From: CAVVDY01 sp963815775
GTDB lineage: Bacteria; Acidobacteriota; Terriglobia; Terriglobales; Acidobacteriaceae
DNA length: 64,000 nt
Assembly: GCA_963815775.1 (NCBI GenBank)
Contig: CAWFIB010000017.1
Location: forward strand, 30,272 to 94,271
Reading direction: 5' to 3'
Shown here: one piece after another, positions 1-9,134 of the stretch
Layout: each line of letters starts with the position of its first letter
Position numbering within the stretch: position 1 is the first letter of the stretch
Notes under the pieces: model-generated
What the model saw: the letters and a program-made list of their open reading frames with translations, nothing else
Told to the model about the DNA's origin: nothing
Database searches by the model: none
Translations under genes and position numbers: made by a program

Positions 1-2235
1 GGACAACGTGGAACGCGCGACACATCGTTCTTCTTCCCCCAGACCGTGGTGCGCGAGTTTCAGATTGTCCGCGCCGGCGCTACCGCTGAAGTCGGCGATA
101 CCAACGCGGGCTTCATCAACGTCGTTACCAAGGAAGGTAGCAACAAGCTGCGCGGTGAAGCGTTCTACATCGGCCGGCCGTCTCCTTTGAGTTCGGCGGA
201 TACCTTTGGCCACTCCCTCGACAACGCACAAAACGAATTCGGTGGCTCCATCGGCGGTCCCATCAAAAAGGACAAGATCTTCTACTACGTTGGCGCTGAG
301 CAGGACTATCTCAACATTCCCTATTGGACGCAGTTTGCTCCGCAGGCTCCCGGCACTGTAGTTCCGCCATCGCTGACTGCTTTGCAGCAGCAGGTAGTCG
401 GCCACAGCGACCCGACGGCGGTATTCGCCCGCACCGACTTTCTATTGAACAGCAACAATAATCTGAATGTGCAGTTCAACTACAACCGCCTGAACACCAG
501 CGGACTGGATGAGGGCTCCACCCGCAGCCTGGCCTCTCCCGGCAACAACATCCTCCTGACGGGAGATAGCTACTGGGTGCGCGGTACGCTGAACACGCTG
601 TTCGGATCGAGCATCGTCAACCAGTTTCTGGCGCAGTGGGCGCGCGACGATCGTAACCTGCGGCCCAGTTCGATTACGCCGGAGTATGTCATCAATGGCT
701 TCGGCGTGCTCGGCGGCAACAGCTTGTATCCCAATCTCTACCAGTCCAACAACGCACGCTTCGGCGATGACGTCTCCATCGTGCGCGGCAAGCTGCAACT
801 GCATTTCGGCGGAGATTTCGCCTACGATCCCGGACATCTGCAGCGCGAAGCTAACCTCAACGCGCGCTTTGATTACGACTCGCTCGATGCATTTCTTGCG
901 AACGATATTCGCCGCTATCAGCAGACCTTCATCACCGGCAACGATCTCTATAGCGGAGCCGTGCGTGAGCTGGGCTTGTATGTCAGCGCCAAGCTCACCG
1001 TCACCGGCAAACTCACCGTTACCGCCGGCTTGCGTTGGGATGCGCAGTGGAACCCACAGCCCCCGAATCCCAACCCGGCCATACCTTTGACTACCGTCAT
1101 TCCCAATGACCTGAACCAGTGGCAGCCCCGGCTGGGGCTGGCTTGGGCGGCAACCTCCAAGACCGTGCTGCGAGCGTCCGCCGGTCTCTACGACGCCCCG
1201 ACACCTGCCATCTACTTCCAGCGTGTCTTCACCGACAATGGGCTGAATACCGTTGTCGCCGACAGCTACTATGACCCGCAATTGCTGGCCCTGTTCGCCG
1301 GTGGCGCGCAAGCGCTACCCGCAGTGCCGCAAGGGCTCACGACTCCAGCCGCGTTCGTGGCTGCCATTGACCCAAACTTCCGCAATCCGCGTTCCTTCCA
1401 GGTTTCCGGCAGCATTGAGCGGCAAATCAATGCCAAGACCACGCTGACCGCCGCCTATGTCCACAACAGCACTTGGGACTTGCAGACGATGGTCAACCAG
1501 AACCTATTACCCCCGGCCTATTTTGCAGATGGGACGCCGATCTTCTCGCAGACGCTTCCCAATCCCACGATTGGCCAGCTCATGGTCAATCGCTCCTCTG
1601 CGCATTCCTCCTATGACGCAATGCAGGTGACGCTGGGAATCCAGTTGCCGCACCGTTCGCAGTTGAACGCGAACTATACCCTGGCGCGTGCGCGCGACAA
1701 CGATTCAAACCTTGGACCGTATACCATCAGCTCGCCGCTCGATCCACTGAACCTTGCGACTAACGCGGCCTACTCCTCCTTCGATGTGCGCAACAGCTTC
1801 AACATTAGCGGCATCACCAATTTGCCCTATGGTTTCAAGTTCAACCCCATCCTCCTGTGGCGCTCCGGCTTTCCCTACAACCCGATCATCGGCTTCGACA
1901 CCCAGAACGACGGCAACGACTGGAACGACCGGGCGATCGTCAATGGCCTGGTGACGCCGCGAAACATCTATCGCCAGCCCACCTTCTTCAACCTCGACAT
2001 CCGCTTCGTGAAAGACATCAAGCTCAAAGGCGAGGGCCATCACCTCGACCTGTTCATGGACATCTTCAACATCACCGGGGCTAACAATCGCAACTATGGG
2101 CCAGAGTCCGTGAGCCTCTACGGCACGCCATCATTCCCGGTGTACTCTGCGGCCCAGGCACTGTACGCTCCGGATACGAATCACTTTGGCAGCACCCGGC
2201 AGGTACAGTTCACGGTACGGCTTACGGCCTTCTAA
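1..2235 (+). CDS. TonB-dependent receptor, Oar-like (5' partial)
   Basis: Outer-membrane beta-barrel receptor of the Oar/TonB-dependent type that dominates acidobacterial genomes; the substrate cannot be told. The reading frame is open to the first base of the window, so the signal peptide, any carboxypeptidase-regulatory domain and part of the plug are missing. Visible are the end of the plug (AGFINVVTKEGSN), the family-typical GGSIGGPIKKDKIFYYVG segment, many alternating barrel strands, and a C-terminus ending in aromatic Phe (VRLTAF), as expected for BAM-dependent insertion. About 744 residues remain. A second receptor follows on the same strand after a repeat-filled gap. Family assignment is firm; the ligand is unknown. 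Confidence 0.9.
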   Translation, partial: GQRGTRDTSFFFPQTVVREFQIVRAGATAEVGDTNAGFINVVTKEGSNKLRGEAFYIGRPSPLSSADTFGHSLDNAQNEFGGSIGGPIKKDKIFYYVGAEQDYLNIPYWTQFAPQAPGTVVPPSLTALQQQVVGHSDPTAVFARTDFLLNSNNNLNVQFNYNRLNTSGLDEGSTRSLASPGNNILLTGDSYWVRGTLNTLFGSSIVNQFLAQWARDDRNLRPSSITPEYVINGFGVLGGNSLYPNLYQSNNARFGDDVSIVRGKLQLHFGGDFAYDPGHLQREANLNARFDYDSLDAFLANDIRRYQQTFITGNDLYSGAVRELGLYVSAKLTVTGKLTVTAGLRWDAQWNPQPPNPNPAIPLTTVIPNDLNQWQPRLGLAWAATSKTVLRASAGLYDAPTPAIYFQRVFTDNGLNTVVADSYYDPQLLALFAGGAQALPAVPQGLTTPAAFVAAIDPNFRNPRSFQVSGSIERQINAKTTLTAAYVHNSTWDLQTMVNQNLLPPAYFADGTPIFSQTLPNPTIGQLMVNRSSAHSSYDAMQVTLGIQLPHRSQLNANYTLARARDNDSNLGPYTISSPLDPLNLATNAAYSSFDVRNSFNISGITNLPYGFKFNPILLWRSGFPYNPIIGFDTQNDGNDWNDRAIVNGLVTPRNIYRQPTFFNLDIRFVKDIKLKGEGHHLDLFMDIFNITGANNRNYGPESVSLYGTPSFPVYSAAQALYAPDTNHFGSTRQVQFTVRLTAF

Positions 2236-2288
2236 AGGCCATCAGACCATCTCGTAAGGTGCCCTTGAAAGGGCACAGCTTTAAAGGG

Positions 2289-2446
2289 CTGTTACGAAAC
2301 TCGTGATTGAGCGACGACGGTGGGACATACCACACGCCTGTCCCGCAGGGATAGCATATCTAACTAAGTCCAGCAATTTATTGCTGGGAGGGCGTAAGTG
2401 GGAAATTACGAGTACGCTTCAGCGGACGGCACCAGTTTCGTAACAG
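2289..2446. repeat. MITE-like intergenic repeat with 13-bp terminal inverted repeats (copy 1)
   Basis: A 158-bp non-coding unit bounded by perfect inverted repeats, CTGTTACGAAACT at 2289-2301 and its reverse complement at 2434-2446. Inside are smaller hairpins: CCAGCAA/TTGCTGG around 2371-2389 and TCCC-gca-GGGA around 2341-2351. A clearly related sequence lies in inverted orientation at about 49117-49263. Just upstream, 2260-2277 is another palindrome (GTGCCCTT/AAGGGCAC). No transposase is encoded. The rest of the 2236-2604 gap holds nothing else I recognise apart from the start region of the next gene. Confidence 0.75.
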
Positions 2447-2604
2447 GCTCTTCACCCGTGCCGCAAAAGCGCCCATCAAAACGGTGCCGCACCGCAGGCC
2501 GCTCCCTGAAATATTTCTAAATTTCGCAATCCTGCTTGCCTACTACCACTGGTAGTACTGCCAGCCTCTTGTCTACCCTCAAAGGTTTAGGGGGAACTGT
2601 CAGC

Positions 2605-5496
2605 GTGTCTACATCTCTACCTAGATCATTTCTGTCTCTTCTAGCGCTTGTTCTCTTGGCCGCATTTGCTACCTCGATAGTAGCTCAGACTATCGATCTT
2701 TCCGGAGTAAAAGGCCGGGTTGTCGACCCACAAGGTAAGTCGATTGCTGGGGCCGATGTCACCCTGAACAACACGGCCACCGGGCTGACCAAATCGGCGA
2801 AGACCAACCAGAACGGCGAATACTCCTTCCCCGGACTGCCGATCACCGAGAACTATGTGGTCAAGGTGGATGCTTCCGGCTTCAAGCAGGCCCAGCACGG
2901 GAAGATCGAGCTGCGCGCCAATCAGGCGGCGGTGGTTGACTTCACCATGACCGTTTCCGGCGAGCAGACCCAGGTCACCGTGTATGGCACTCCCGGTTCC
3001 GTGACCGTCGACACCGATCAGGTCACTACCCGCTTCGATGTGGAGAAGATCGAAGAAACCCCGATCTTGAATCGCAAGATAACCGCGGTTCCGCTTCTGG
3101 ATTCGGCGGTCAGGCTGTCGCAGACGACGGGTGACCTGTTCATCAACGAAGTTCTTTTCGTCATCAACGGAACCGGACGCCGGCAAACCACCTACGATCT
3201 CGATAACACTGATGCCAACGACAGTTGGGGACGGCAGACCATGTTCGCCGCCATTCCGTTCTCTGCGGTGCAGGAGATGAACGTCGACAAGAACGCGCTC
3301 TCCTCCGAGTATGGGCGTAATGCCGGCACCGCCGTGGACGTGGTCACCAAGTCGGGCTCCAATGACTGGCACGGCGATTTCATCGGTATGGGCCGGCCGC
3401 AGTTCTCCGAAGCCAAGCAGCCCTTGGCGGCGGTGCCTGCCTATAACACTCTGGCGCAGGGCAGCGCCATGGTTTCCGGGCCTATCGTCAAGGACAAGAC
3501 TTTCTTCCTGGCGTCCTACGAATACACCAACCAGGACCGTGATGCCGTGATCACCTCGCCGATTGATCCCGGCGCTGTCTACTCCGGCACCTTCAGTCAG
3601 AACCTGCTGTTCGCCCGCATCGATCAGCAGATCTCGGCCAACAACATGCTGACCATTCGCGGCAACTTTGACCGCTTTACCGACACCAATCCGTCGGACG
3701 TGGTCAGCGGCAACAACCTTCCCACCACGGCCCGCACCTTTGCGAGAAATACCTATCAGGCGGCGATTATCGACAACGCGACGTTAACTCCGAACCTGCT
3801 GAACGAGGCCCGCTTCGAATTTTTGCTGGGCTCACCGATCACCCAGTTCCTGCCGGTCGTGCAGGCCACGCAGGAGTTTGTCTCTGGTGTCTATACCAAC
3901 GGTGAGTCGCGTATTGCCAACCTGATGAACCACCAGTACCAGTGGGCCGATACGCTGAGCTGGAGCAAAGGCAAACACCAGATCAAGGCCGGGTTCGACG
4001 TGGTCTACTCCTCCTCCGGCGGCTACGGCACGGAGTTCGGCAGCGGATATCTGCTGGGGCGTTTCCAGATCAACTCCAAGTACGCGAAGATTCCCATCCC
4101 GACCTTGCTGACTTACGATCCTGGCCTGCCGCCGCCGGGCTCGCCGGACAACGCCCCGCCACTGGCCAGCGCCTTCACCCAGTCATTCGGTGACGCCACC
4201 TACAACGAGAAGGAGACCTTGCTTGGCTTGTTCGTGCAGGACAACTGGAGAGTGACTCCGAAGCTGGTCCTGAACCTCGGGTTGCGTTATGACCTGCAAA
4301 CTTTGACAGAGGGGAATACCAACTTCTCGCCGCGCGCAGGATTCGCCTACACCTTGTATGGCGGCGACAAGCCGACTGTGATCCGCGGCGGCTATGGTAT
4401 CTACTACACCGAGCTACCCGCAAACCTGGTGGCCGGCTCCAGCATCAACGGGCCTCAGGGGACCTTCACCTACACCGTGCAGCCCGGGCAGTTTGGATTT
4501 CCGACTACCTTCAGCCCCATCACCACCATTCCGCCGGGAACCGTACTGCCGGCGCGCGACATCACGATCCTGGCCGGACAGTGCGACTACCTGAATCAGT
4601 TCCTGCCAGTTTCGCAACTGCACTTCTGCCCCAACAAACTGCTGAATCCCTATACCCAGCAGTGGAACCTGGGGATCGAGCAGCAGCTTGCCAGGAATTG
4701 GATCTTGTCGCTGGACTACATCGGATCGCATACCATCCACATCAATCAGCCCATCGATCTGAACTCGCCTTCCGGTTTCGTGCGCACCGCTCCCGGCGAG
4801 GTGCGTTCCGCTGCCGCCGCCAATGCTACCCGGCCCATCGTTCCCGTGCCTGGCGGATACCGCCAGGTGCTGGCGATGACGAACCTGGGGTCCTCCTACT
4901 ACAACGGTTTGCAGGTCACTCTCAGGAAGCAGTTCACCACCCGCTTTGCCCTGCTGGCCAGCTATACCTGGTCGCACACCACCGACACCGTCGAGTGGGA
5001 CGGCACACAGCAGAACCCCAATGACTATAGCTGTCCCGTTACCTGCGAGAAGGCAACCAGCCAGTTGAACCAGACCAACCGCGCATCCTTCAGCGGGACC
5101 TACCAGTTCCCCTACGGATTCACCCTCGGCGGCTACGCCTTCCTCGGGTCAGGCTATCCCTACAACGCTCTGACCGGCGTCGACAACAACGGTGACGGCA
5201 ACAACTCCGATCGTCCTGTCGTCGGGGAGGGAGTGGTCCCGCGCAACTGGGCACAGGCGCCTGCGATTTATAACCTGGCGGCTTCGCTGCAGAAGAACTT
5301 CCGCATCAAGGAGCGGTTGGGGCTGAACCTGCGCGCCGAAGTTTACAACTTCCTGAACACTCCAATTTATTACAGCCTGAACGGCACCTATGGAAACGGT
5401 GCCCAGCCTTCGACTAACTTCGGAGCACCGGTGGGCGGCATCTCCAACGTGGGATCGCCGCGGCAGATGCAGTTCCTGGCACAGTTCACCTTCTGA
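2605..5496 (+). CDS. TonB-dependent receptor with N-terminal carboxypeptidase-regulatory domain
   Basis: Complete Oar-like outer-membrane receptor of about 963 residues. I start it at GTG 2605, because AGGGGGAA lies about ten bases upstream and the next residues form a signal peptide (FLSLLALVLLAAFATSIVAQ). An in-frame TTG at 2536 would add 23 unlikely residues. After cleavage comes a CarboxypepD_reg-like beta domain (GRVVDPQGKSIAGADVTL, about residues 34-120), then a plug (about 130-260, ending AGTAVDVVTKSGSNDWHG), then the barrel, closing with QFLAQFTF. It probably takes up a large substrate such as a glycan or peptide, but nothing here identifies it. It follows another receptor, separated by a repeat. 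Confidence 0.92.
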   Translation: MSTSLPRSFLSLLALVLLAAFATSIVAQTIDLSGVKGRVVDPQGKSIAGADVTLNNTATGLTKSAKTNQNGEYSFPGLPITENYVVKVDASGFKQAQHGKIELRANQAAVVDFTMTVSGEQTQVTVYGTPGSVTVDTDQVTTRFDVEKIEETPILNRKITAVPLLDSAVRLSQTTGDLFINEVLFVINGTGRRQTTYDLDNTDANDSWGRQTMFAAIPFSAVQEMNVDKNALSSEYGRNAGTAVDVVTKSGSNDWHGDFIGMGRPQFSEAKQPLAAVPAYNTLAQGSAMVSGPIVKDKTFFLASYEYTNQDRDAVITSPIDPGAVYSGTFSQNLLFARIDQQISANNMLTIRGNFDRFTDTNPSDVVSGNNLPTTARTFARNTYQAAIIDNATLTPNLLNEARFEFLLGSPITQFLPVVQATQEFVSGVYTNGESRIANLMNHQYQWADTLSWSKGKHQIKAGFDVVYSSSGGYGTEFGSGYLLGRFQINSKYAKIPIPTLLTYDPGLPPPGSPDNAPPLASAFTQSFGDATYNEKETLLGLFVQDNWRVTPKLVLNLGLRYDLQTLTEGNTNFSPRAGFAYTLYGGDKPTVIRGGYGIYYTELPANLVAGSSINGPQGTFTYTVQPGQFGFPTTFSPITTIPPGTVLPARDITILAGQCDYLNQFLPVSQLHFCPNKLLNPYTQQWNLGIEQQLARNWILSLDYIGSHTIHINQPIDLNSPSGFVRTAPGEVRSAAAANATRPIVPVPGGYRQVLAMTNLGSSYYNGLQVTLRKQFTTRFALLASYTWSHTTDTVEWDGTQQNPNDYSCPVTCEKATSQLNQTNRASFSGTYQFPYGFTLGGYAFLGSGYPYNALTGVDNNGDGNNSDRPVVGEGVVPRNWAQAPAIYNLAASLQKNFRIKERLGLNLRAEVYNFLNTPIYYSLNGTYGNGAQPSTNFGAPVGGISNVGSPRQMQFLAQFTF

Positions 5497-5700
5497 CAAG
5501 GGGTGAGTCTGCGGTGGATATTAAAGCCGCAGGCAAGTTCGCGAGAGGCAATCATGGCGGGCGAAGAAGCGCAACTTCGCCCCCTCTTTTTTTGCTTCGG
5601 TTAGCGACGCTTTTGCTGCGAAATTTTCTCCGCTTGAACCAAATGAAAAACCTCAATTCGGCATCGTAGCTTGCAGGCGGTCCATCGCCGGGCCCTTGGA

Positions 5701-6315
5701 ATGATCAGACTAAAACTTGCAGGCATGAGAGCGATGAGGAGCATTGGTGTGTTACTTGCCGGCCTGGTTTGCATCCCGGCATGGGGGCAGAAGTGGCCCC
5801 GCGTAACTCCGGAATCGGGGAACTTTGTGGTGCGCAACTCGTCGGGTGACTCGTCATCGTCGGTGATCGCAACCAAAGAAAACTCTGCGACGCTGGTCCC
5901 CATCGCCTTCCGCGCCGATCGGGGAGGCTTCTTCGCCCATCACTGGATCGACGTGCAAACCTCTACCGGGCATGTCACCCTGGGATTTGGTTCCGCCCTG
6001 CTCCCCATGTTTGATCGGGGACAGGTCACAGTGCAGGACGCTTACGGCAACGTGGAGCACGAGTTCTTTCCCCGCGTCATGCCCCTCTATCTCGATTTTG
6101 GAAGAGTGCCCGGCAGCGGCAGGGACATTGCCCCCACCGTCTACGTTCCGGTAGCTCGAGCTGACCAGATCGTCGAGCAGCAGCGCCATCGCCGCTTCAT
6201 CTTTCCCTACATCCCGCTGTTCCACGACTGCCGGACCTACATGTGTGCAATGCAGGCATCGATTGAAGGAAAATCCAAGCTGCCTTGCTATCTTCTGCTC
6301 AAAGGCTACTGGTAA
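5701..6315 (+). CDS. Hypothetical exported protein
   Basis: About 204 residues with an N-terminal hydrophobic signal-like stretch (RSIGVLLAGLVCIPAWGQ) preceded by basic residues, so probably exported. Starts at ATG 5701 or ATG 5725 are both possible; the latter gives the more usual signal peptide. The mature part has no motif I recognise; it is mildly basic and contains three cysteines near the C-terminus (DCRTYMCAMQ and KLPCYLL). It lies between a TonB receptor and a DUF4396 membrane protein on the same strand, 26 bases before the latter, so co-transcription is possible. The function is unknown. Confidence 0.6.
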   Translation: MIRLKLAGMRAMRSIGVLLAGLVCIPAWGQKWPRVTPESGNFVVRNSSGDSSSSVIATKENSATLVPIAFRADRGGFFAHHWIDVQTSTGHVTLGFGSALLPMFDRGQVTVQDAYGNVEHEFFPRVMPLYLDFGRVPGSGRDIAPTVYVPVARADQIVEQQRHRRFIFPYIPLFHDCRTYMCAMQASIEGKSKLPCYLLLKGYW

Positions 6316-6341
6316 TATTCAAAGGCTTATTGGTAGCAAAC

Positions 6342-7049
6342 ATGGAGCCCCATTCATTTCTGCACATCCTGTCGTGGGTGATGGTGCTGCTGGGTCTTGG
6401 CTGCTCCGCCTACGTCGCGGGGGACTTGGGCCGGAGGCAGCCGCAGCCGATGGCGGTGATGCGCTACGTCTGGCCGATTAACGCGCTGTGGGGTGGCATA
6501 TTCGGCATATGGGCCTACTGGGCCATCGGCCGCATGCCCGCGCTGGAAGCCAGCTCAGAGCGACCGCCTCAGGGCGAGAGGCCGATGCGCTCGGATGGCC
6601 CGGCGAGACCCTTCTGGCAAAGCGTGGTCTCGGGAACATTTCATTGCGGGGCCGGTTGCTCTTTAGCTGACCTGGTTGGGCCGTTTATCTTCCGCCTGCT
6701 GCCCTTCGCGGTGGCCGGCAGCCTGGTCTTTGGCGAGTGGACGCTCGACTATTTCCTGGCGCTGATCGTCGGCGTGACCTTTCAATATGCGGCGCTTTCG
6801 CCCATGCTCGGACAGAAGGGCCTGCCGGTCTGGTGGCGCGCGCTGAAGGTGGACTTCTTCTCGTTGAGCGCCTGGCAGGTTGGTATGTACGGTTGGATGG
6901 CGCTGGTGATCTTCGTGTGGCTGGGAGAGCTTCGCCCGTGGCATGTCGAGTTCTGGTTCATGATGCAACTGGCCATGGCCTGTGGGTTCCTGACCTCCTA
7001 TCCCATGAACTGGTTGCTGATCAGGGCGGGCATCAAGACCGCGATGTAG
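6342..7049 (+). CDS. DUF4396 domain integral membrane protein
   Basis: About 235 residues, with hydrophobic segments near residues 5-22, 38-55, 108-125, 130-150, 175-195 and 205-225. The motif FHCGAGCSLADLVGPF (about residues 96-111) is the HCxxGC signature I associate with DUF4396 membrane proteins, a family often near copper or heavy-metal functions but without an assigned reaction. The start is ATG 6342; no strong Shine-Dalgarno is visible. It is followed by nuoA after 134 bases. His and Cys in the signature suggest metal binding, which is inference only. Confidence 0.75.
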   Translation: MEPHSFLHILSWVMVLLGLGCSAYVAGDLGRRQPQPMAVMRYVWPINALWGGIFGIWAYWAIGRMPALEASSERPPQGERPMRSDGPARPFWQSVVSGTFHCGAGCSLADLVGPFIFRLLPFAVAGSLVFGEWTLDYFLALIVGVTFQYAALSPMLGQKGLPVWWRALKVDFFSLSAWQVGMYGWMALVIFVWLGELRPWHVEFWFMMQLAMACGFLTSYPMNWLLIRAGIKTAM

Positions 7050-7183
7050 CTGATATGCGGCCCTTAAGCCGGGACCGAATTTGTGACGCATGTCATTGAT
7101 CGTTCCGGGAGGCAGGCGTTATATTGGCGGGTTCTAATTACTTTGAGGTCAACCGCAAGTTTTGACCTGGCAGGTCTGAATTC

Positions 7184-7540
7184 ATGCCGCAGAATTATGT
7201 TCCGATCTTCATCTTCGCCTTTGTAGCCTTCCTTGTGGGCGCCGGGACGCTCCTGATCGCTGCGCTGGTGCGCCCGAAGAATCCTTTCCAGACCAAGCTG
7301 ATGCCGTATGAGTGCGGCATCACTCCCTTCGACAATGCGCGCGGGCGCTACACCGTCCGCTTCTATATCGTGGCCATCCTGTTCGTCGTCTTCGACGTCG
7401 AGACCATCTTTCTCTTTCCCTGGGCAGTGCAGTTCAAACTGCTCGGCCTGTTCGGACTGCTGGAGATGGGAATCTTTCTCGGCATCCTGATCGTTGGCTA
7501 CATCTGGATATGGAAAAAAGGCGCTCTGGAGTGGGTGTAG
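7184..7540 (+). CDS. nuoA: NADH-quinone oxidoreductase subunit A (NuoA/NDH-1 subunit 3)
   Basis: Small membrane subunit of respiratory complex I (NuoA/ND3). Its 118 residues match the family length, with three membrane helices (about 7-29, 60-80, 86-110). The diagnostic loop YECGITPFDNARGRY (residues 42-56), followed by RFYIVAILFVVFDVETIFLFPW, is unmistakable. The usual partner nuoB is not downstream: the next gene is a convergent cation transporter whose stop lies one base away. This is therefore a solitary nuoA; the remaining subunits must be encoded elsewhere, or this is an extra copy. Confidence 0.97.
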   Translation: MPQNYVPIFIFAFVAFLVGAGTLLIAALVRPKNPFQTKLMPYECGITPFDNARGRYTVRFYIVAILFVVFDVETIFLFPWAVQFKLLGLFGLLEMGIFLGILIVGYIWIWKKGALEWV

Positions 7541-7541
7541 C

Positions 7542-8474
7542 CTAGTGCGCGTGCCCGTGCGCCTCGCCGGGACTGACCGGTATCACGCAGCCATGAGCCA
7601 CCTCGCAGACCACGTGCTCGAACTGGATGGTGGTGTGGTGAATGTGGAAGCGCGCCTCCAACTGTTCCCTGATACTGCGCAAGATCGCTTCGCTCTCTGA
7701 CGCCCGCATGTCGTCGATGCCCACGTGGCAGGAGAGCGAATGGGTATCGCTGCCAATGCTCCACACGTGCAGGTCGTGCACGCCGTTCACTCCCGGTATA
7801 TCGCAGATACATTCCGCGATGCGATTGAGGTTCATGCCGCGCGGCGTGCCCTCGAGCAGAATGTTGAGGCTCTCGCGAATGATGCCGCTCGACGACCATA
7901 GGATCATCACGCCGATGCCGACGGAGAGCGCGGGGTCGATCCAGGTCTGGCCGGTGATGGAGATCGCGACGCCGCCAACAATCACGGCGGCGGTGGACAG
8001 GGTATCGCCGATCTCGTGGATCAGCGCGCTGCGCAGGTTGATGTCGCGGCGTCCGCGCATCAGGATCAGCGCAATCGCCCCATTCATCACTACACCCGCG
8101 GCGGCCACCCAGATCATCACTCCGGCATGCACCCGAACCGGATTCAGCATCCGGTCGAACGCCTCATACCAGATGTAGAACGAGATCAGAATCAGCGTCA
8201 GTCCGTTGACGAAGGCGGCCAGCACGCCGGCGCGGTTGTAGCCAAACGTCTTGCGGGGATTCGGCGCGCGCGACTGCAGGAAGACGGCGCCCCACGACAG
8301 TAGCAGGGCAAAAAAGTCGGAAAGGTTGTGACCGGCTTCCGACAGCAACGCCAGGCTATGGGCGCGCAGTCCGGCAACCACCAGCAGGACGATGTACAGC
8401 GCTGTAACGGCGAGCGACATCGTAAGGACCCGGGAGGTCCGGCCGTTCTCGCTGCCATTGGCTGGCACATGCAT
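7542..8474 (-). CDS. Cation diffusion facilitator (CzcD/ZitB-type) metal exporter
   Basis: 310-residue CDF-family antiporter expected to export Zn2+ or similar divalent cations from the cytoplasm in exchange for protons. Six membrane helices occupy about residues 15-205. The metal-site pattern HNLSD (TM2, about residue 49) and HEIGDTLS (TM5, about 153) gives the HxxxD/HxxxD pair typical of Zn-type CDFs. The cytoplasmic C-domain follows (DLHVWSIGSDTHSLSCHV), with a short His-rich tail ending GEAHGHAH. It is convergent with nuoA, one base apart. No metal-regulator site was seen upstream. Confidence 0.93.
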   Translation of the reverse strand: MHVPANGSENGRTSRVLTMSLAVTALYIVLLVVAGLRAHSLALLSEAGHNLSDFFALLLSWGAVFLQSRAPNPRKTFGYNRAGVLAAFVNGLTLILISFYIWYEAFDRMLNPVRVHAGVMIWVAAAGVVMNGAIALILMRGRRDINLRSALIHEIGDTLSTAAVIVGGVAISITGQTWIDPALSVGIGVMILWSSSGIIRESLNILLEGTPRGMNLNRIAECICDIPGVNGVHDLHVWSIGSDTHSLSCHVGIDDMRASESEAILRSIREQLEARFHIHHTTIQFEHVVCEVAHGCVIPVSPGEAHGHAH

Positions 8475-8705
8475 ACTGCCAGTTTAAAGGGGCGTGGGAG
8501 TGCGATTCAACCAGGCAAGAAAGCGGACGGCGGCGAGAATGTGAGGCACATCACCAACAAGAAGTTGGACCCGAGAGCCCATATCCCCAGAAAAAATGTG
8601 TGCCGGGCTGTGCCTCAGGCGCGCGCAGCGCTGTTCCTGACGTCCCATAAGTGACTGAATAGATTGTGCTTACTCCTGGTCTTGGGTCGCGACGGCTGCT
8701 GCGTT

Positions 8706-8767
8706 GTTATCATACTATCTTGCTAAATCTACTAATAAATAGTTTTTTAGTAAGCTAATATGATAAC
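8706..8767. promoter_or_regulatory. 62-bp AT-rich imperfect palindrome upstream of a small RHH-like gene
   Basis: Outer arms GTTATCATA (8706-8714) and TATGATAAC (8759-8767) are perfect complements. Extending inward to 22 base pairs, 19 positions still pair, with a centre near 8736. The stretch is strikingly AT-rich against its surroundings and ends 11 bases before the ATG of the small gene at 8779. It is a plausible operator for that gene's own product, or a transcript hairpin. The remainder of the 8475-8705 gap shows nothing I recognise. Confidence 0.6.
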
Positions 8768-8778
8768 TTTGCAGCAAT

Positions 8779-9093
8779 ATGGCTAAGCCAGAAGCGCAGT
8801 CCAACGAGTATCTTTTCCAGCGGGTACAGCTCGGCCTCCGGATGAACAAGTCCGTAGTCAAGGTCCTGAAGGCCACCGCCGAATACATGGATATGCCGTT
8901 CTCCGCCCTGATTGAGAGCATGGCGGTCACGGCTCTCGAAGGGCAATGCATCTTCGGTCCTGATGTGATGGAGAAGATCGAGCAGTTCAAATCGATCTAT
9001 GGCATGAACGACATGCTGGACGCCTTAGCGGGCGGAGTCTACGAAGACGAGGAGCCAGAAGCGGAGGCTCCGAAGGCGAAGGCAAAGAAGTAG
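8779..9093 (+). CDS. Small putative ribbon-helix-helix-type protein
   Basis: 104 residues, unknown function. The centre (LGLRMNKSVVKVLKATAEYM and the following FSALIESMAVTALEG, about residues 19-53) has the strand-helix-helix look of CopG/Arc-type DNA-binding proteins. It resembles small acidobacterial proteins with an LRM-K-LVKVLKALAEYLD pattern. The C-terminus is an acidic then Lys/Ala-rich tail (EDEEPEAEAPKAKAKK). The gene is single, flanked by a convergent universal-stress gene, and is preceded by the AT-rich palindrome at 8706-8767. Autoregulation is a reasonable inference. The RHH assignment is by eye only. Confidence 0.7.
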   Translation: MAKPEAQSNEYLFQRVQLGLRMNKSVVKVLKATAEYMDMPFSALIESMAVTALEGQCIFGPDVMEKIEQFKSIYGMNDMLDALAGGVYEDEEPEAEAPKAKAKK

Positions 9094-9134
9094 GCGACGT
9101 CAACGCCGCACTCCGTTGACACGGACCCGGACTT

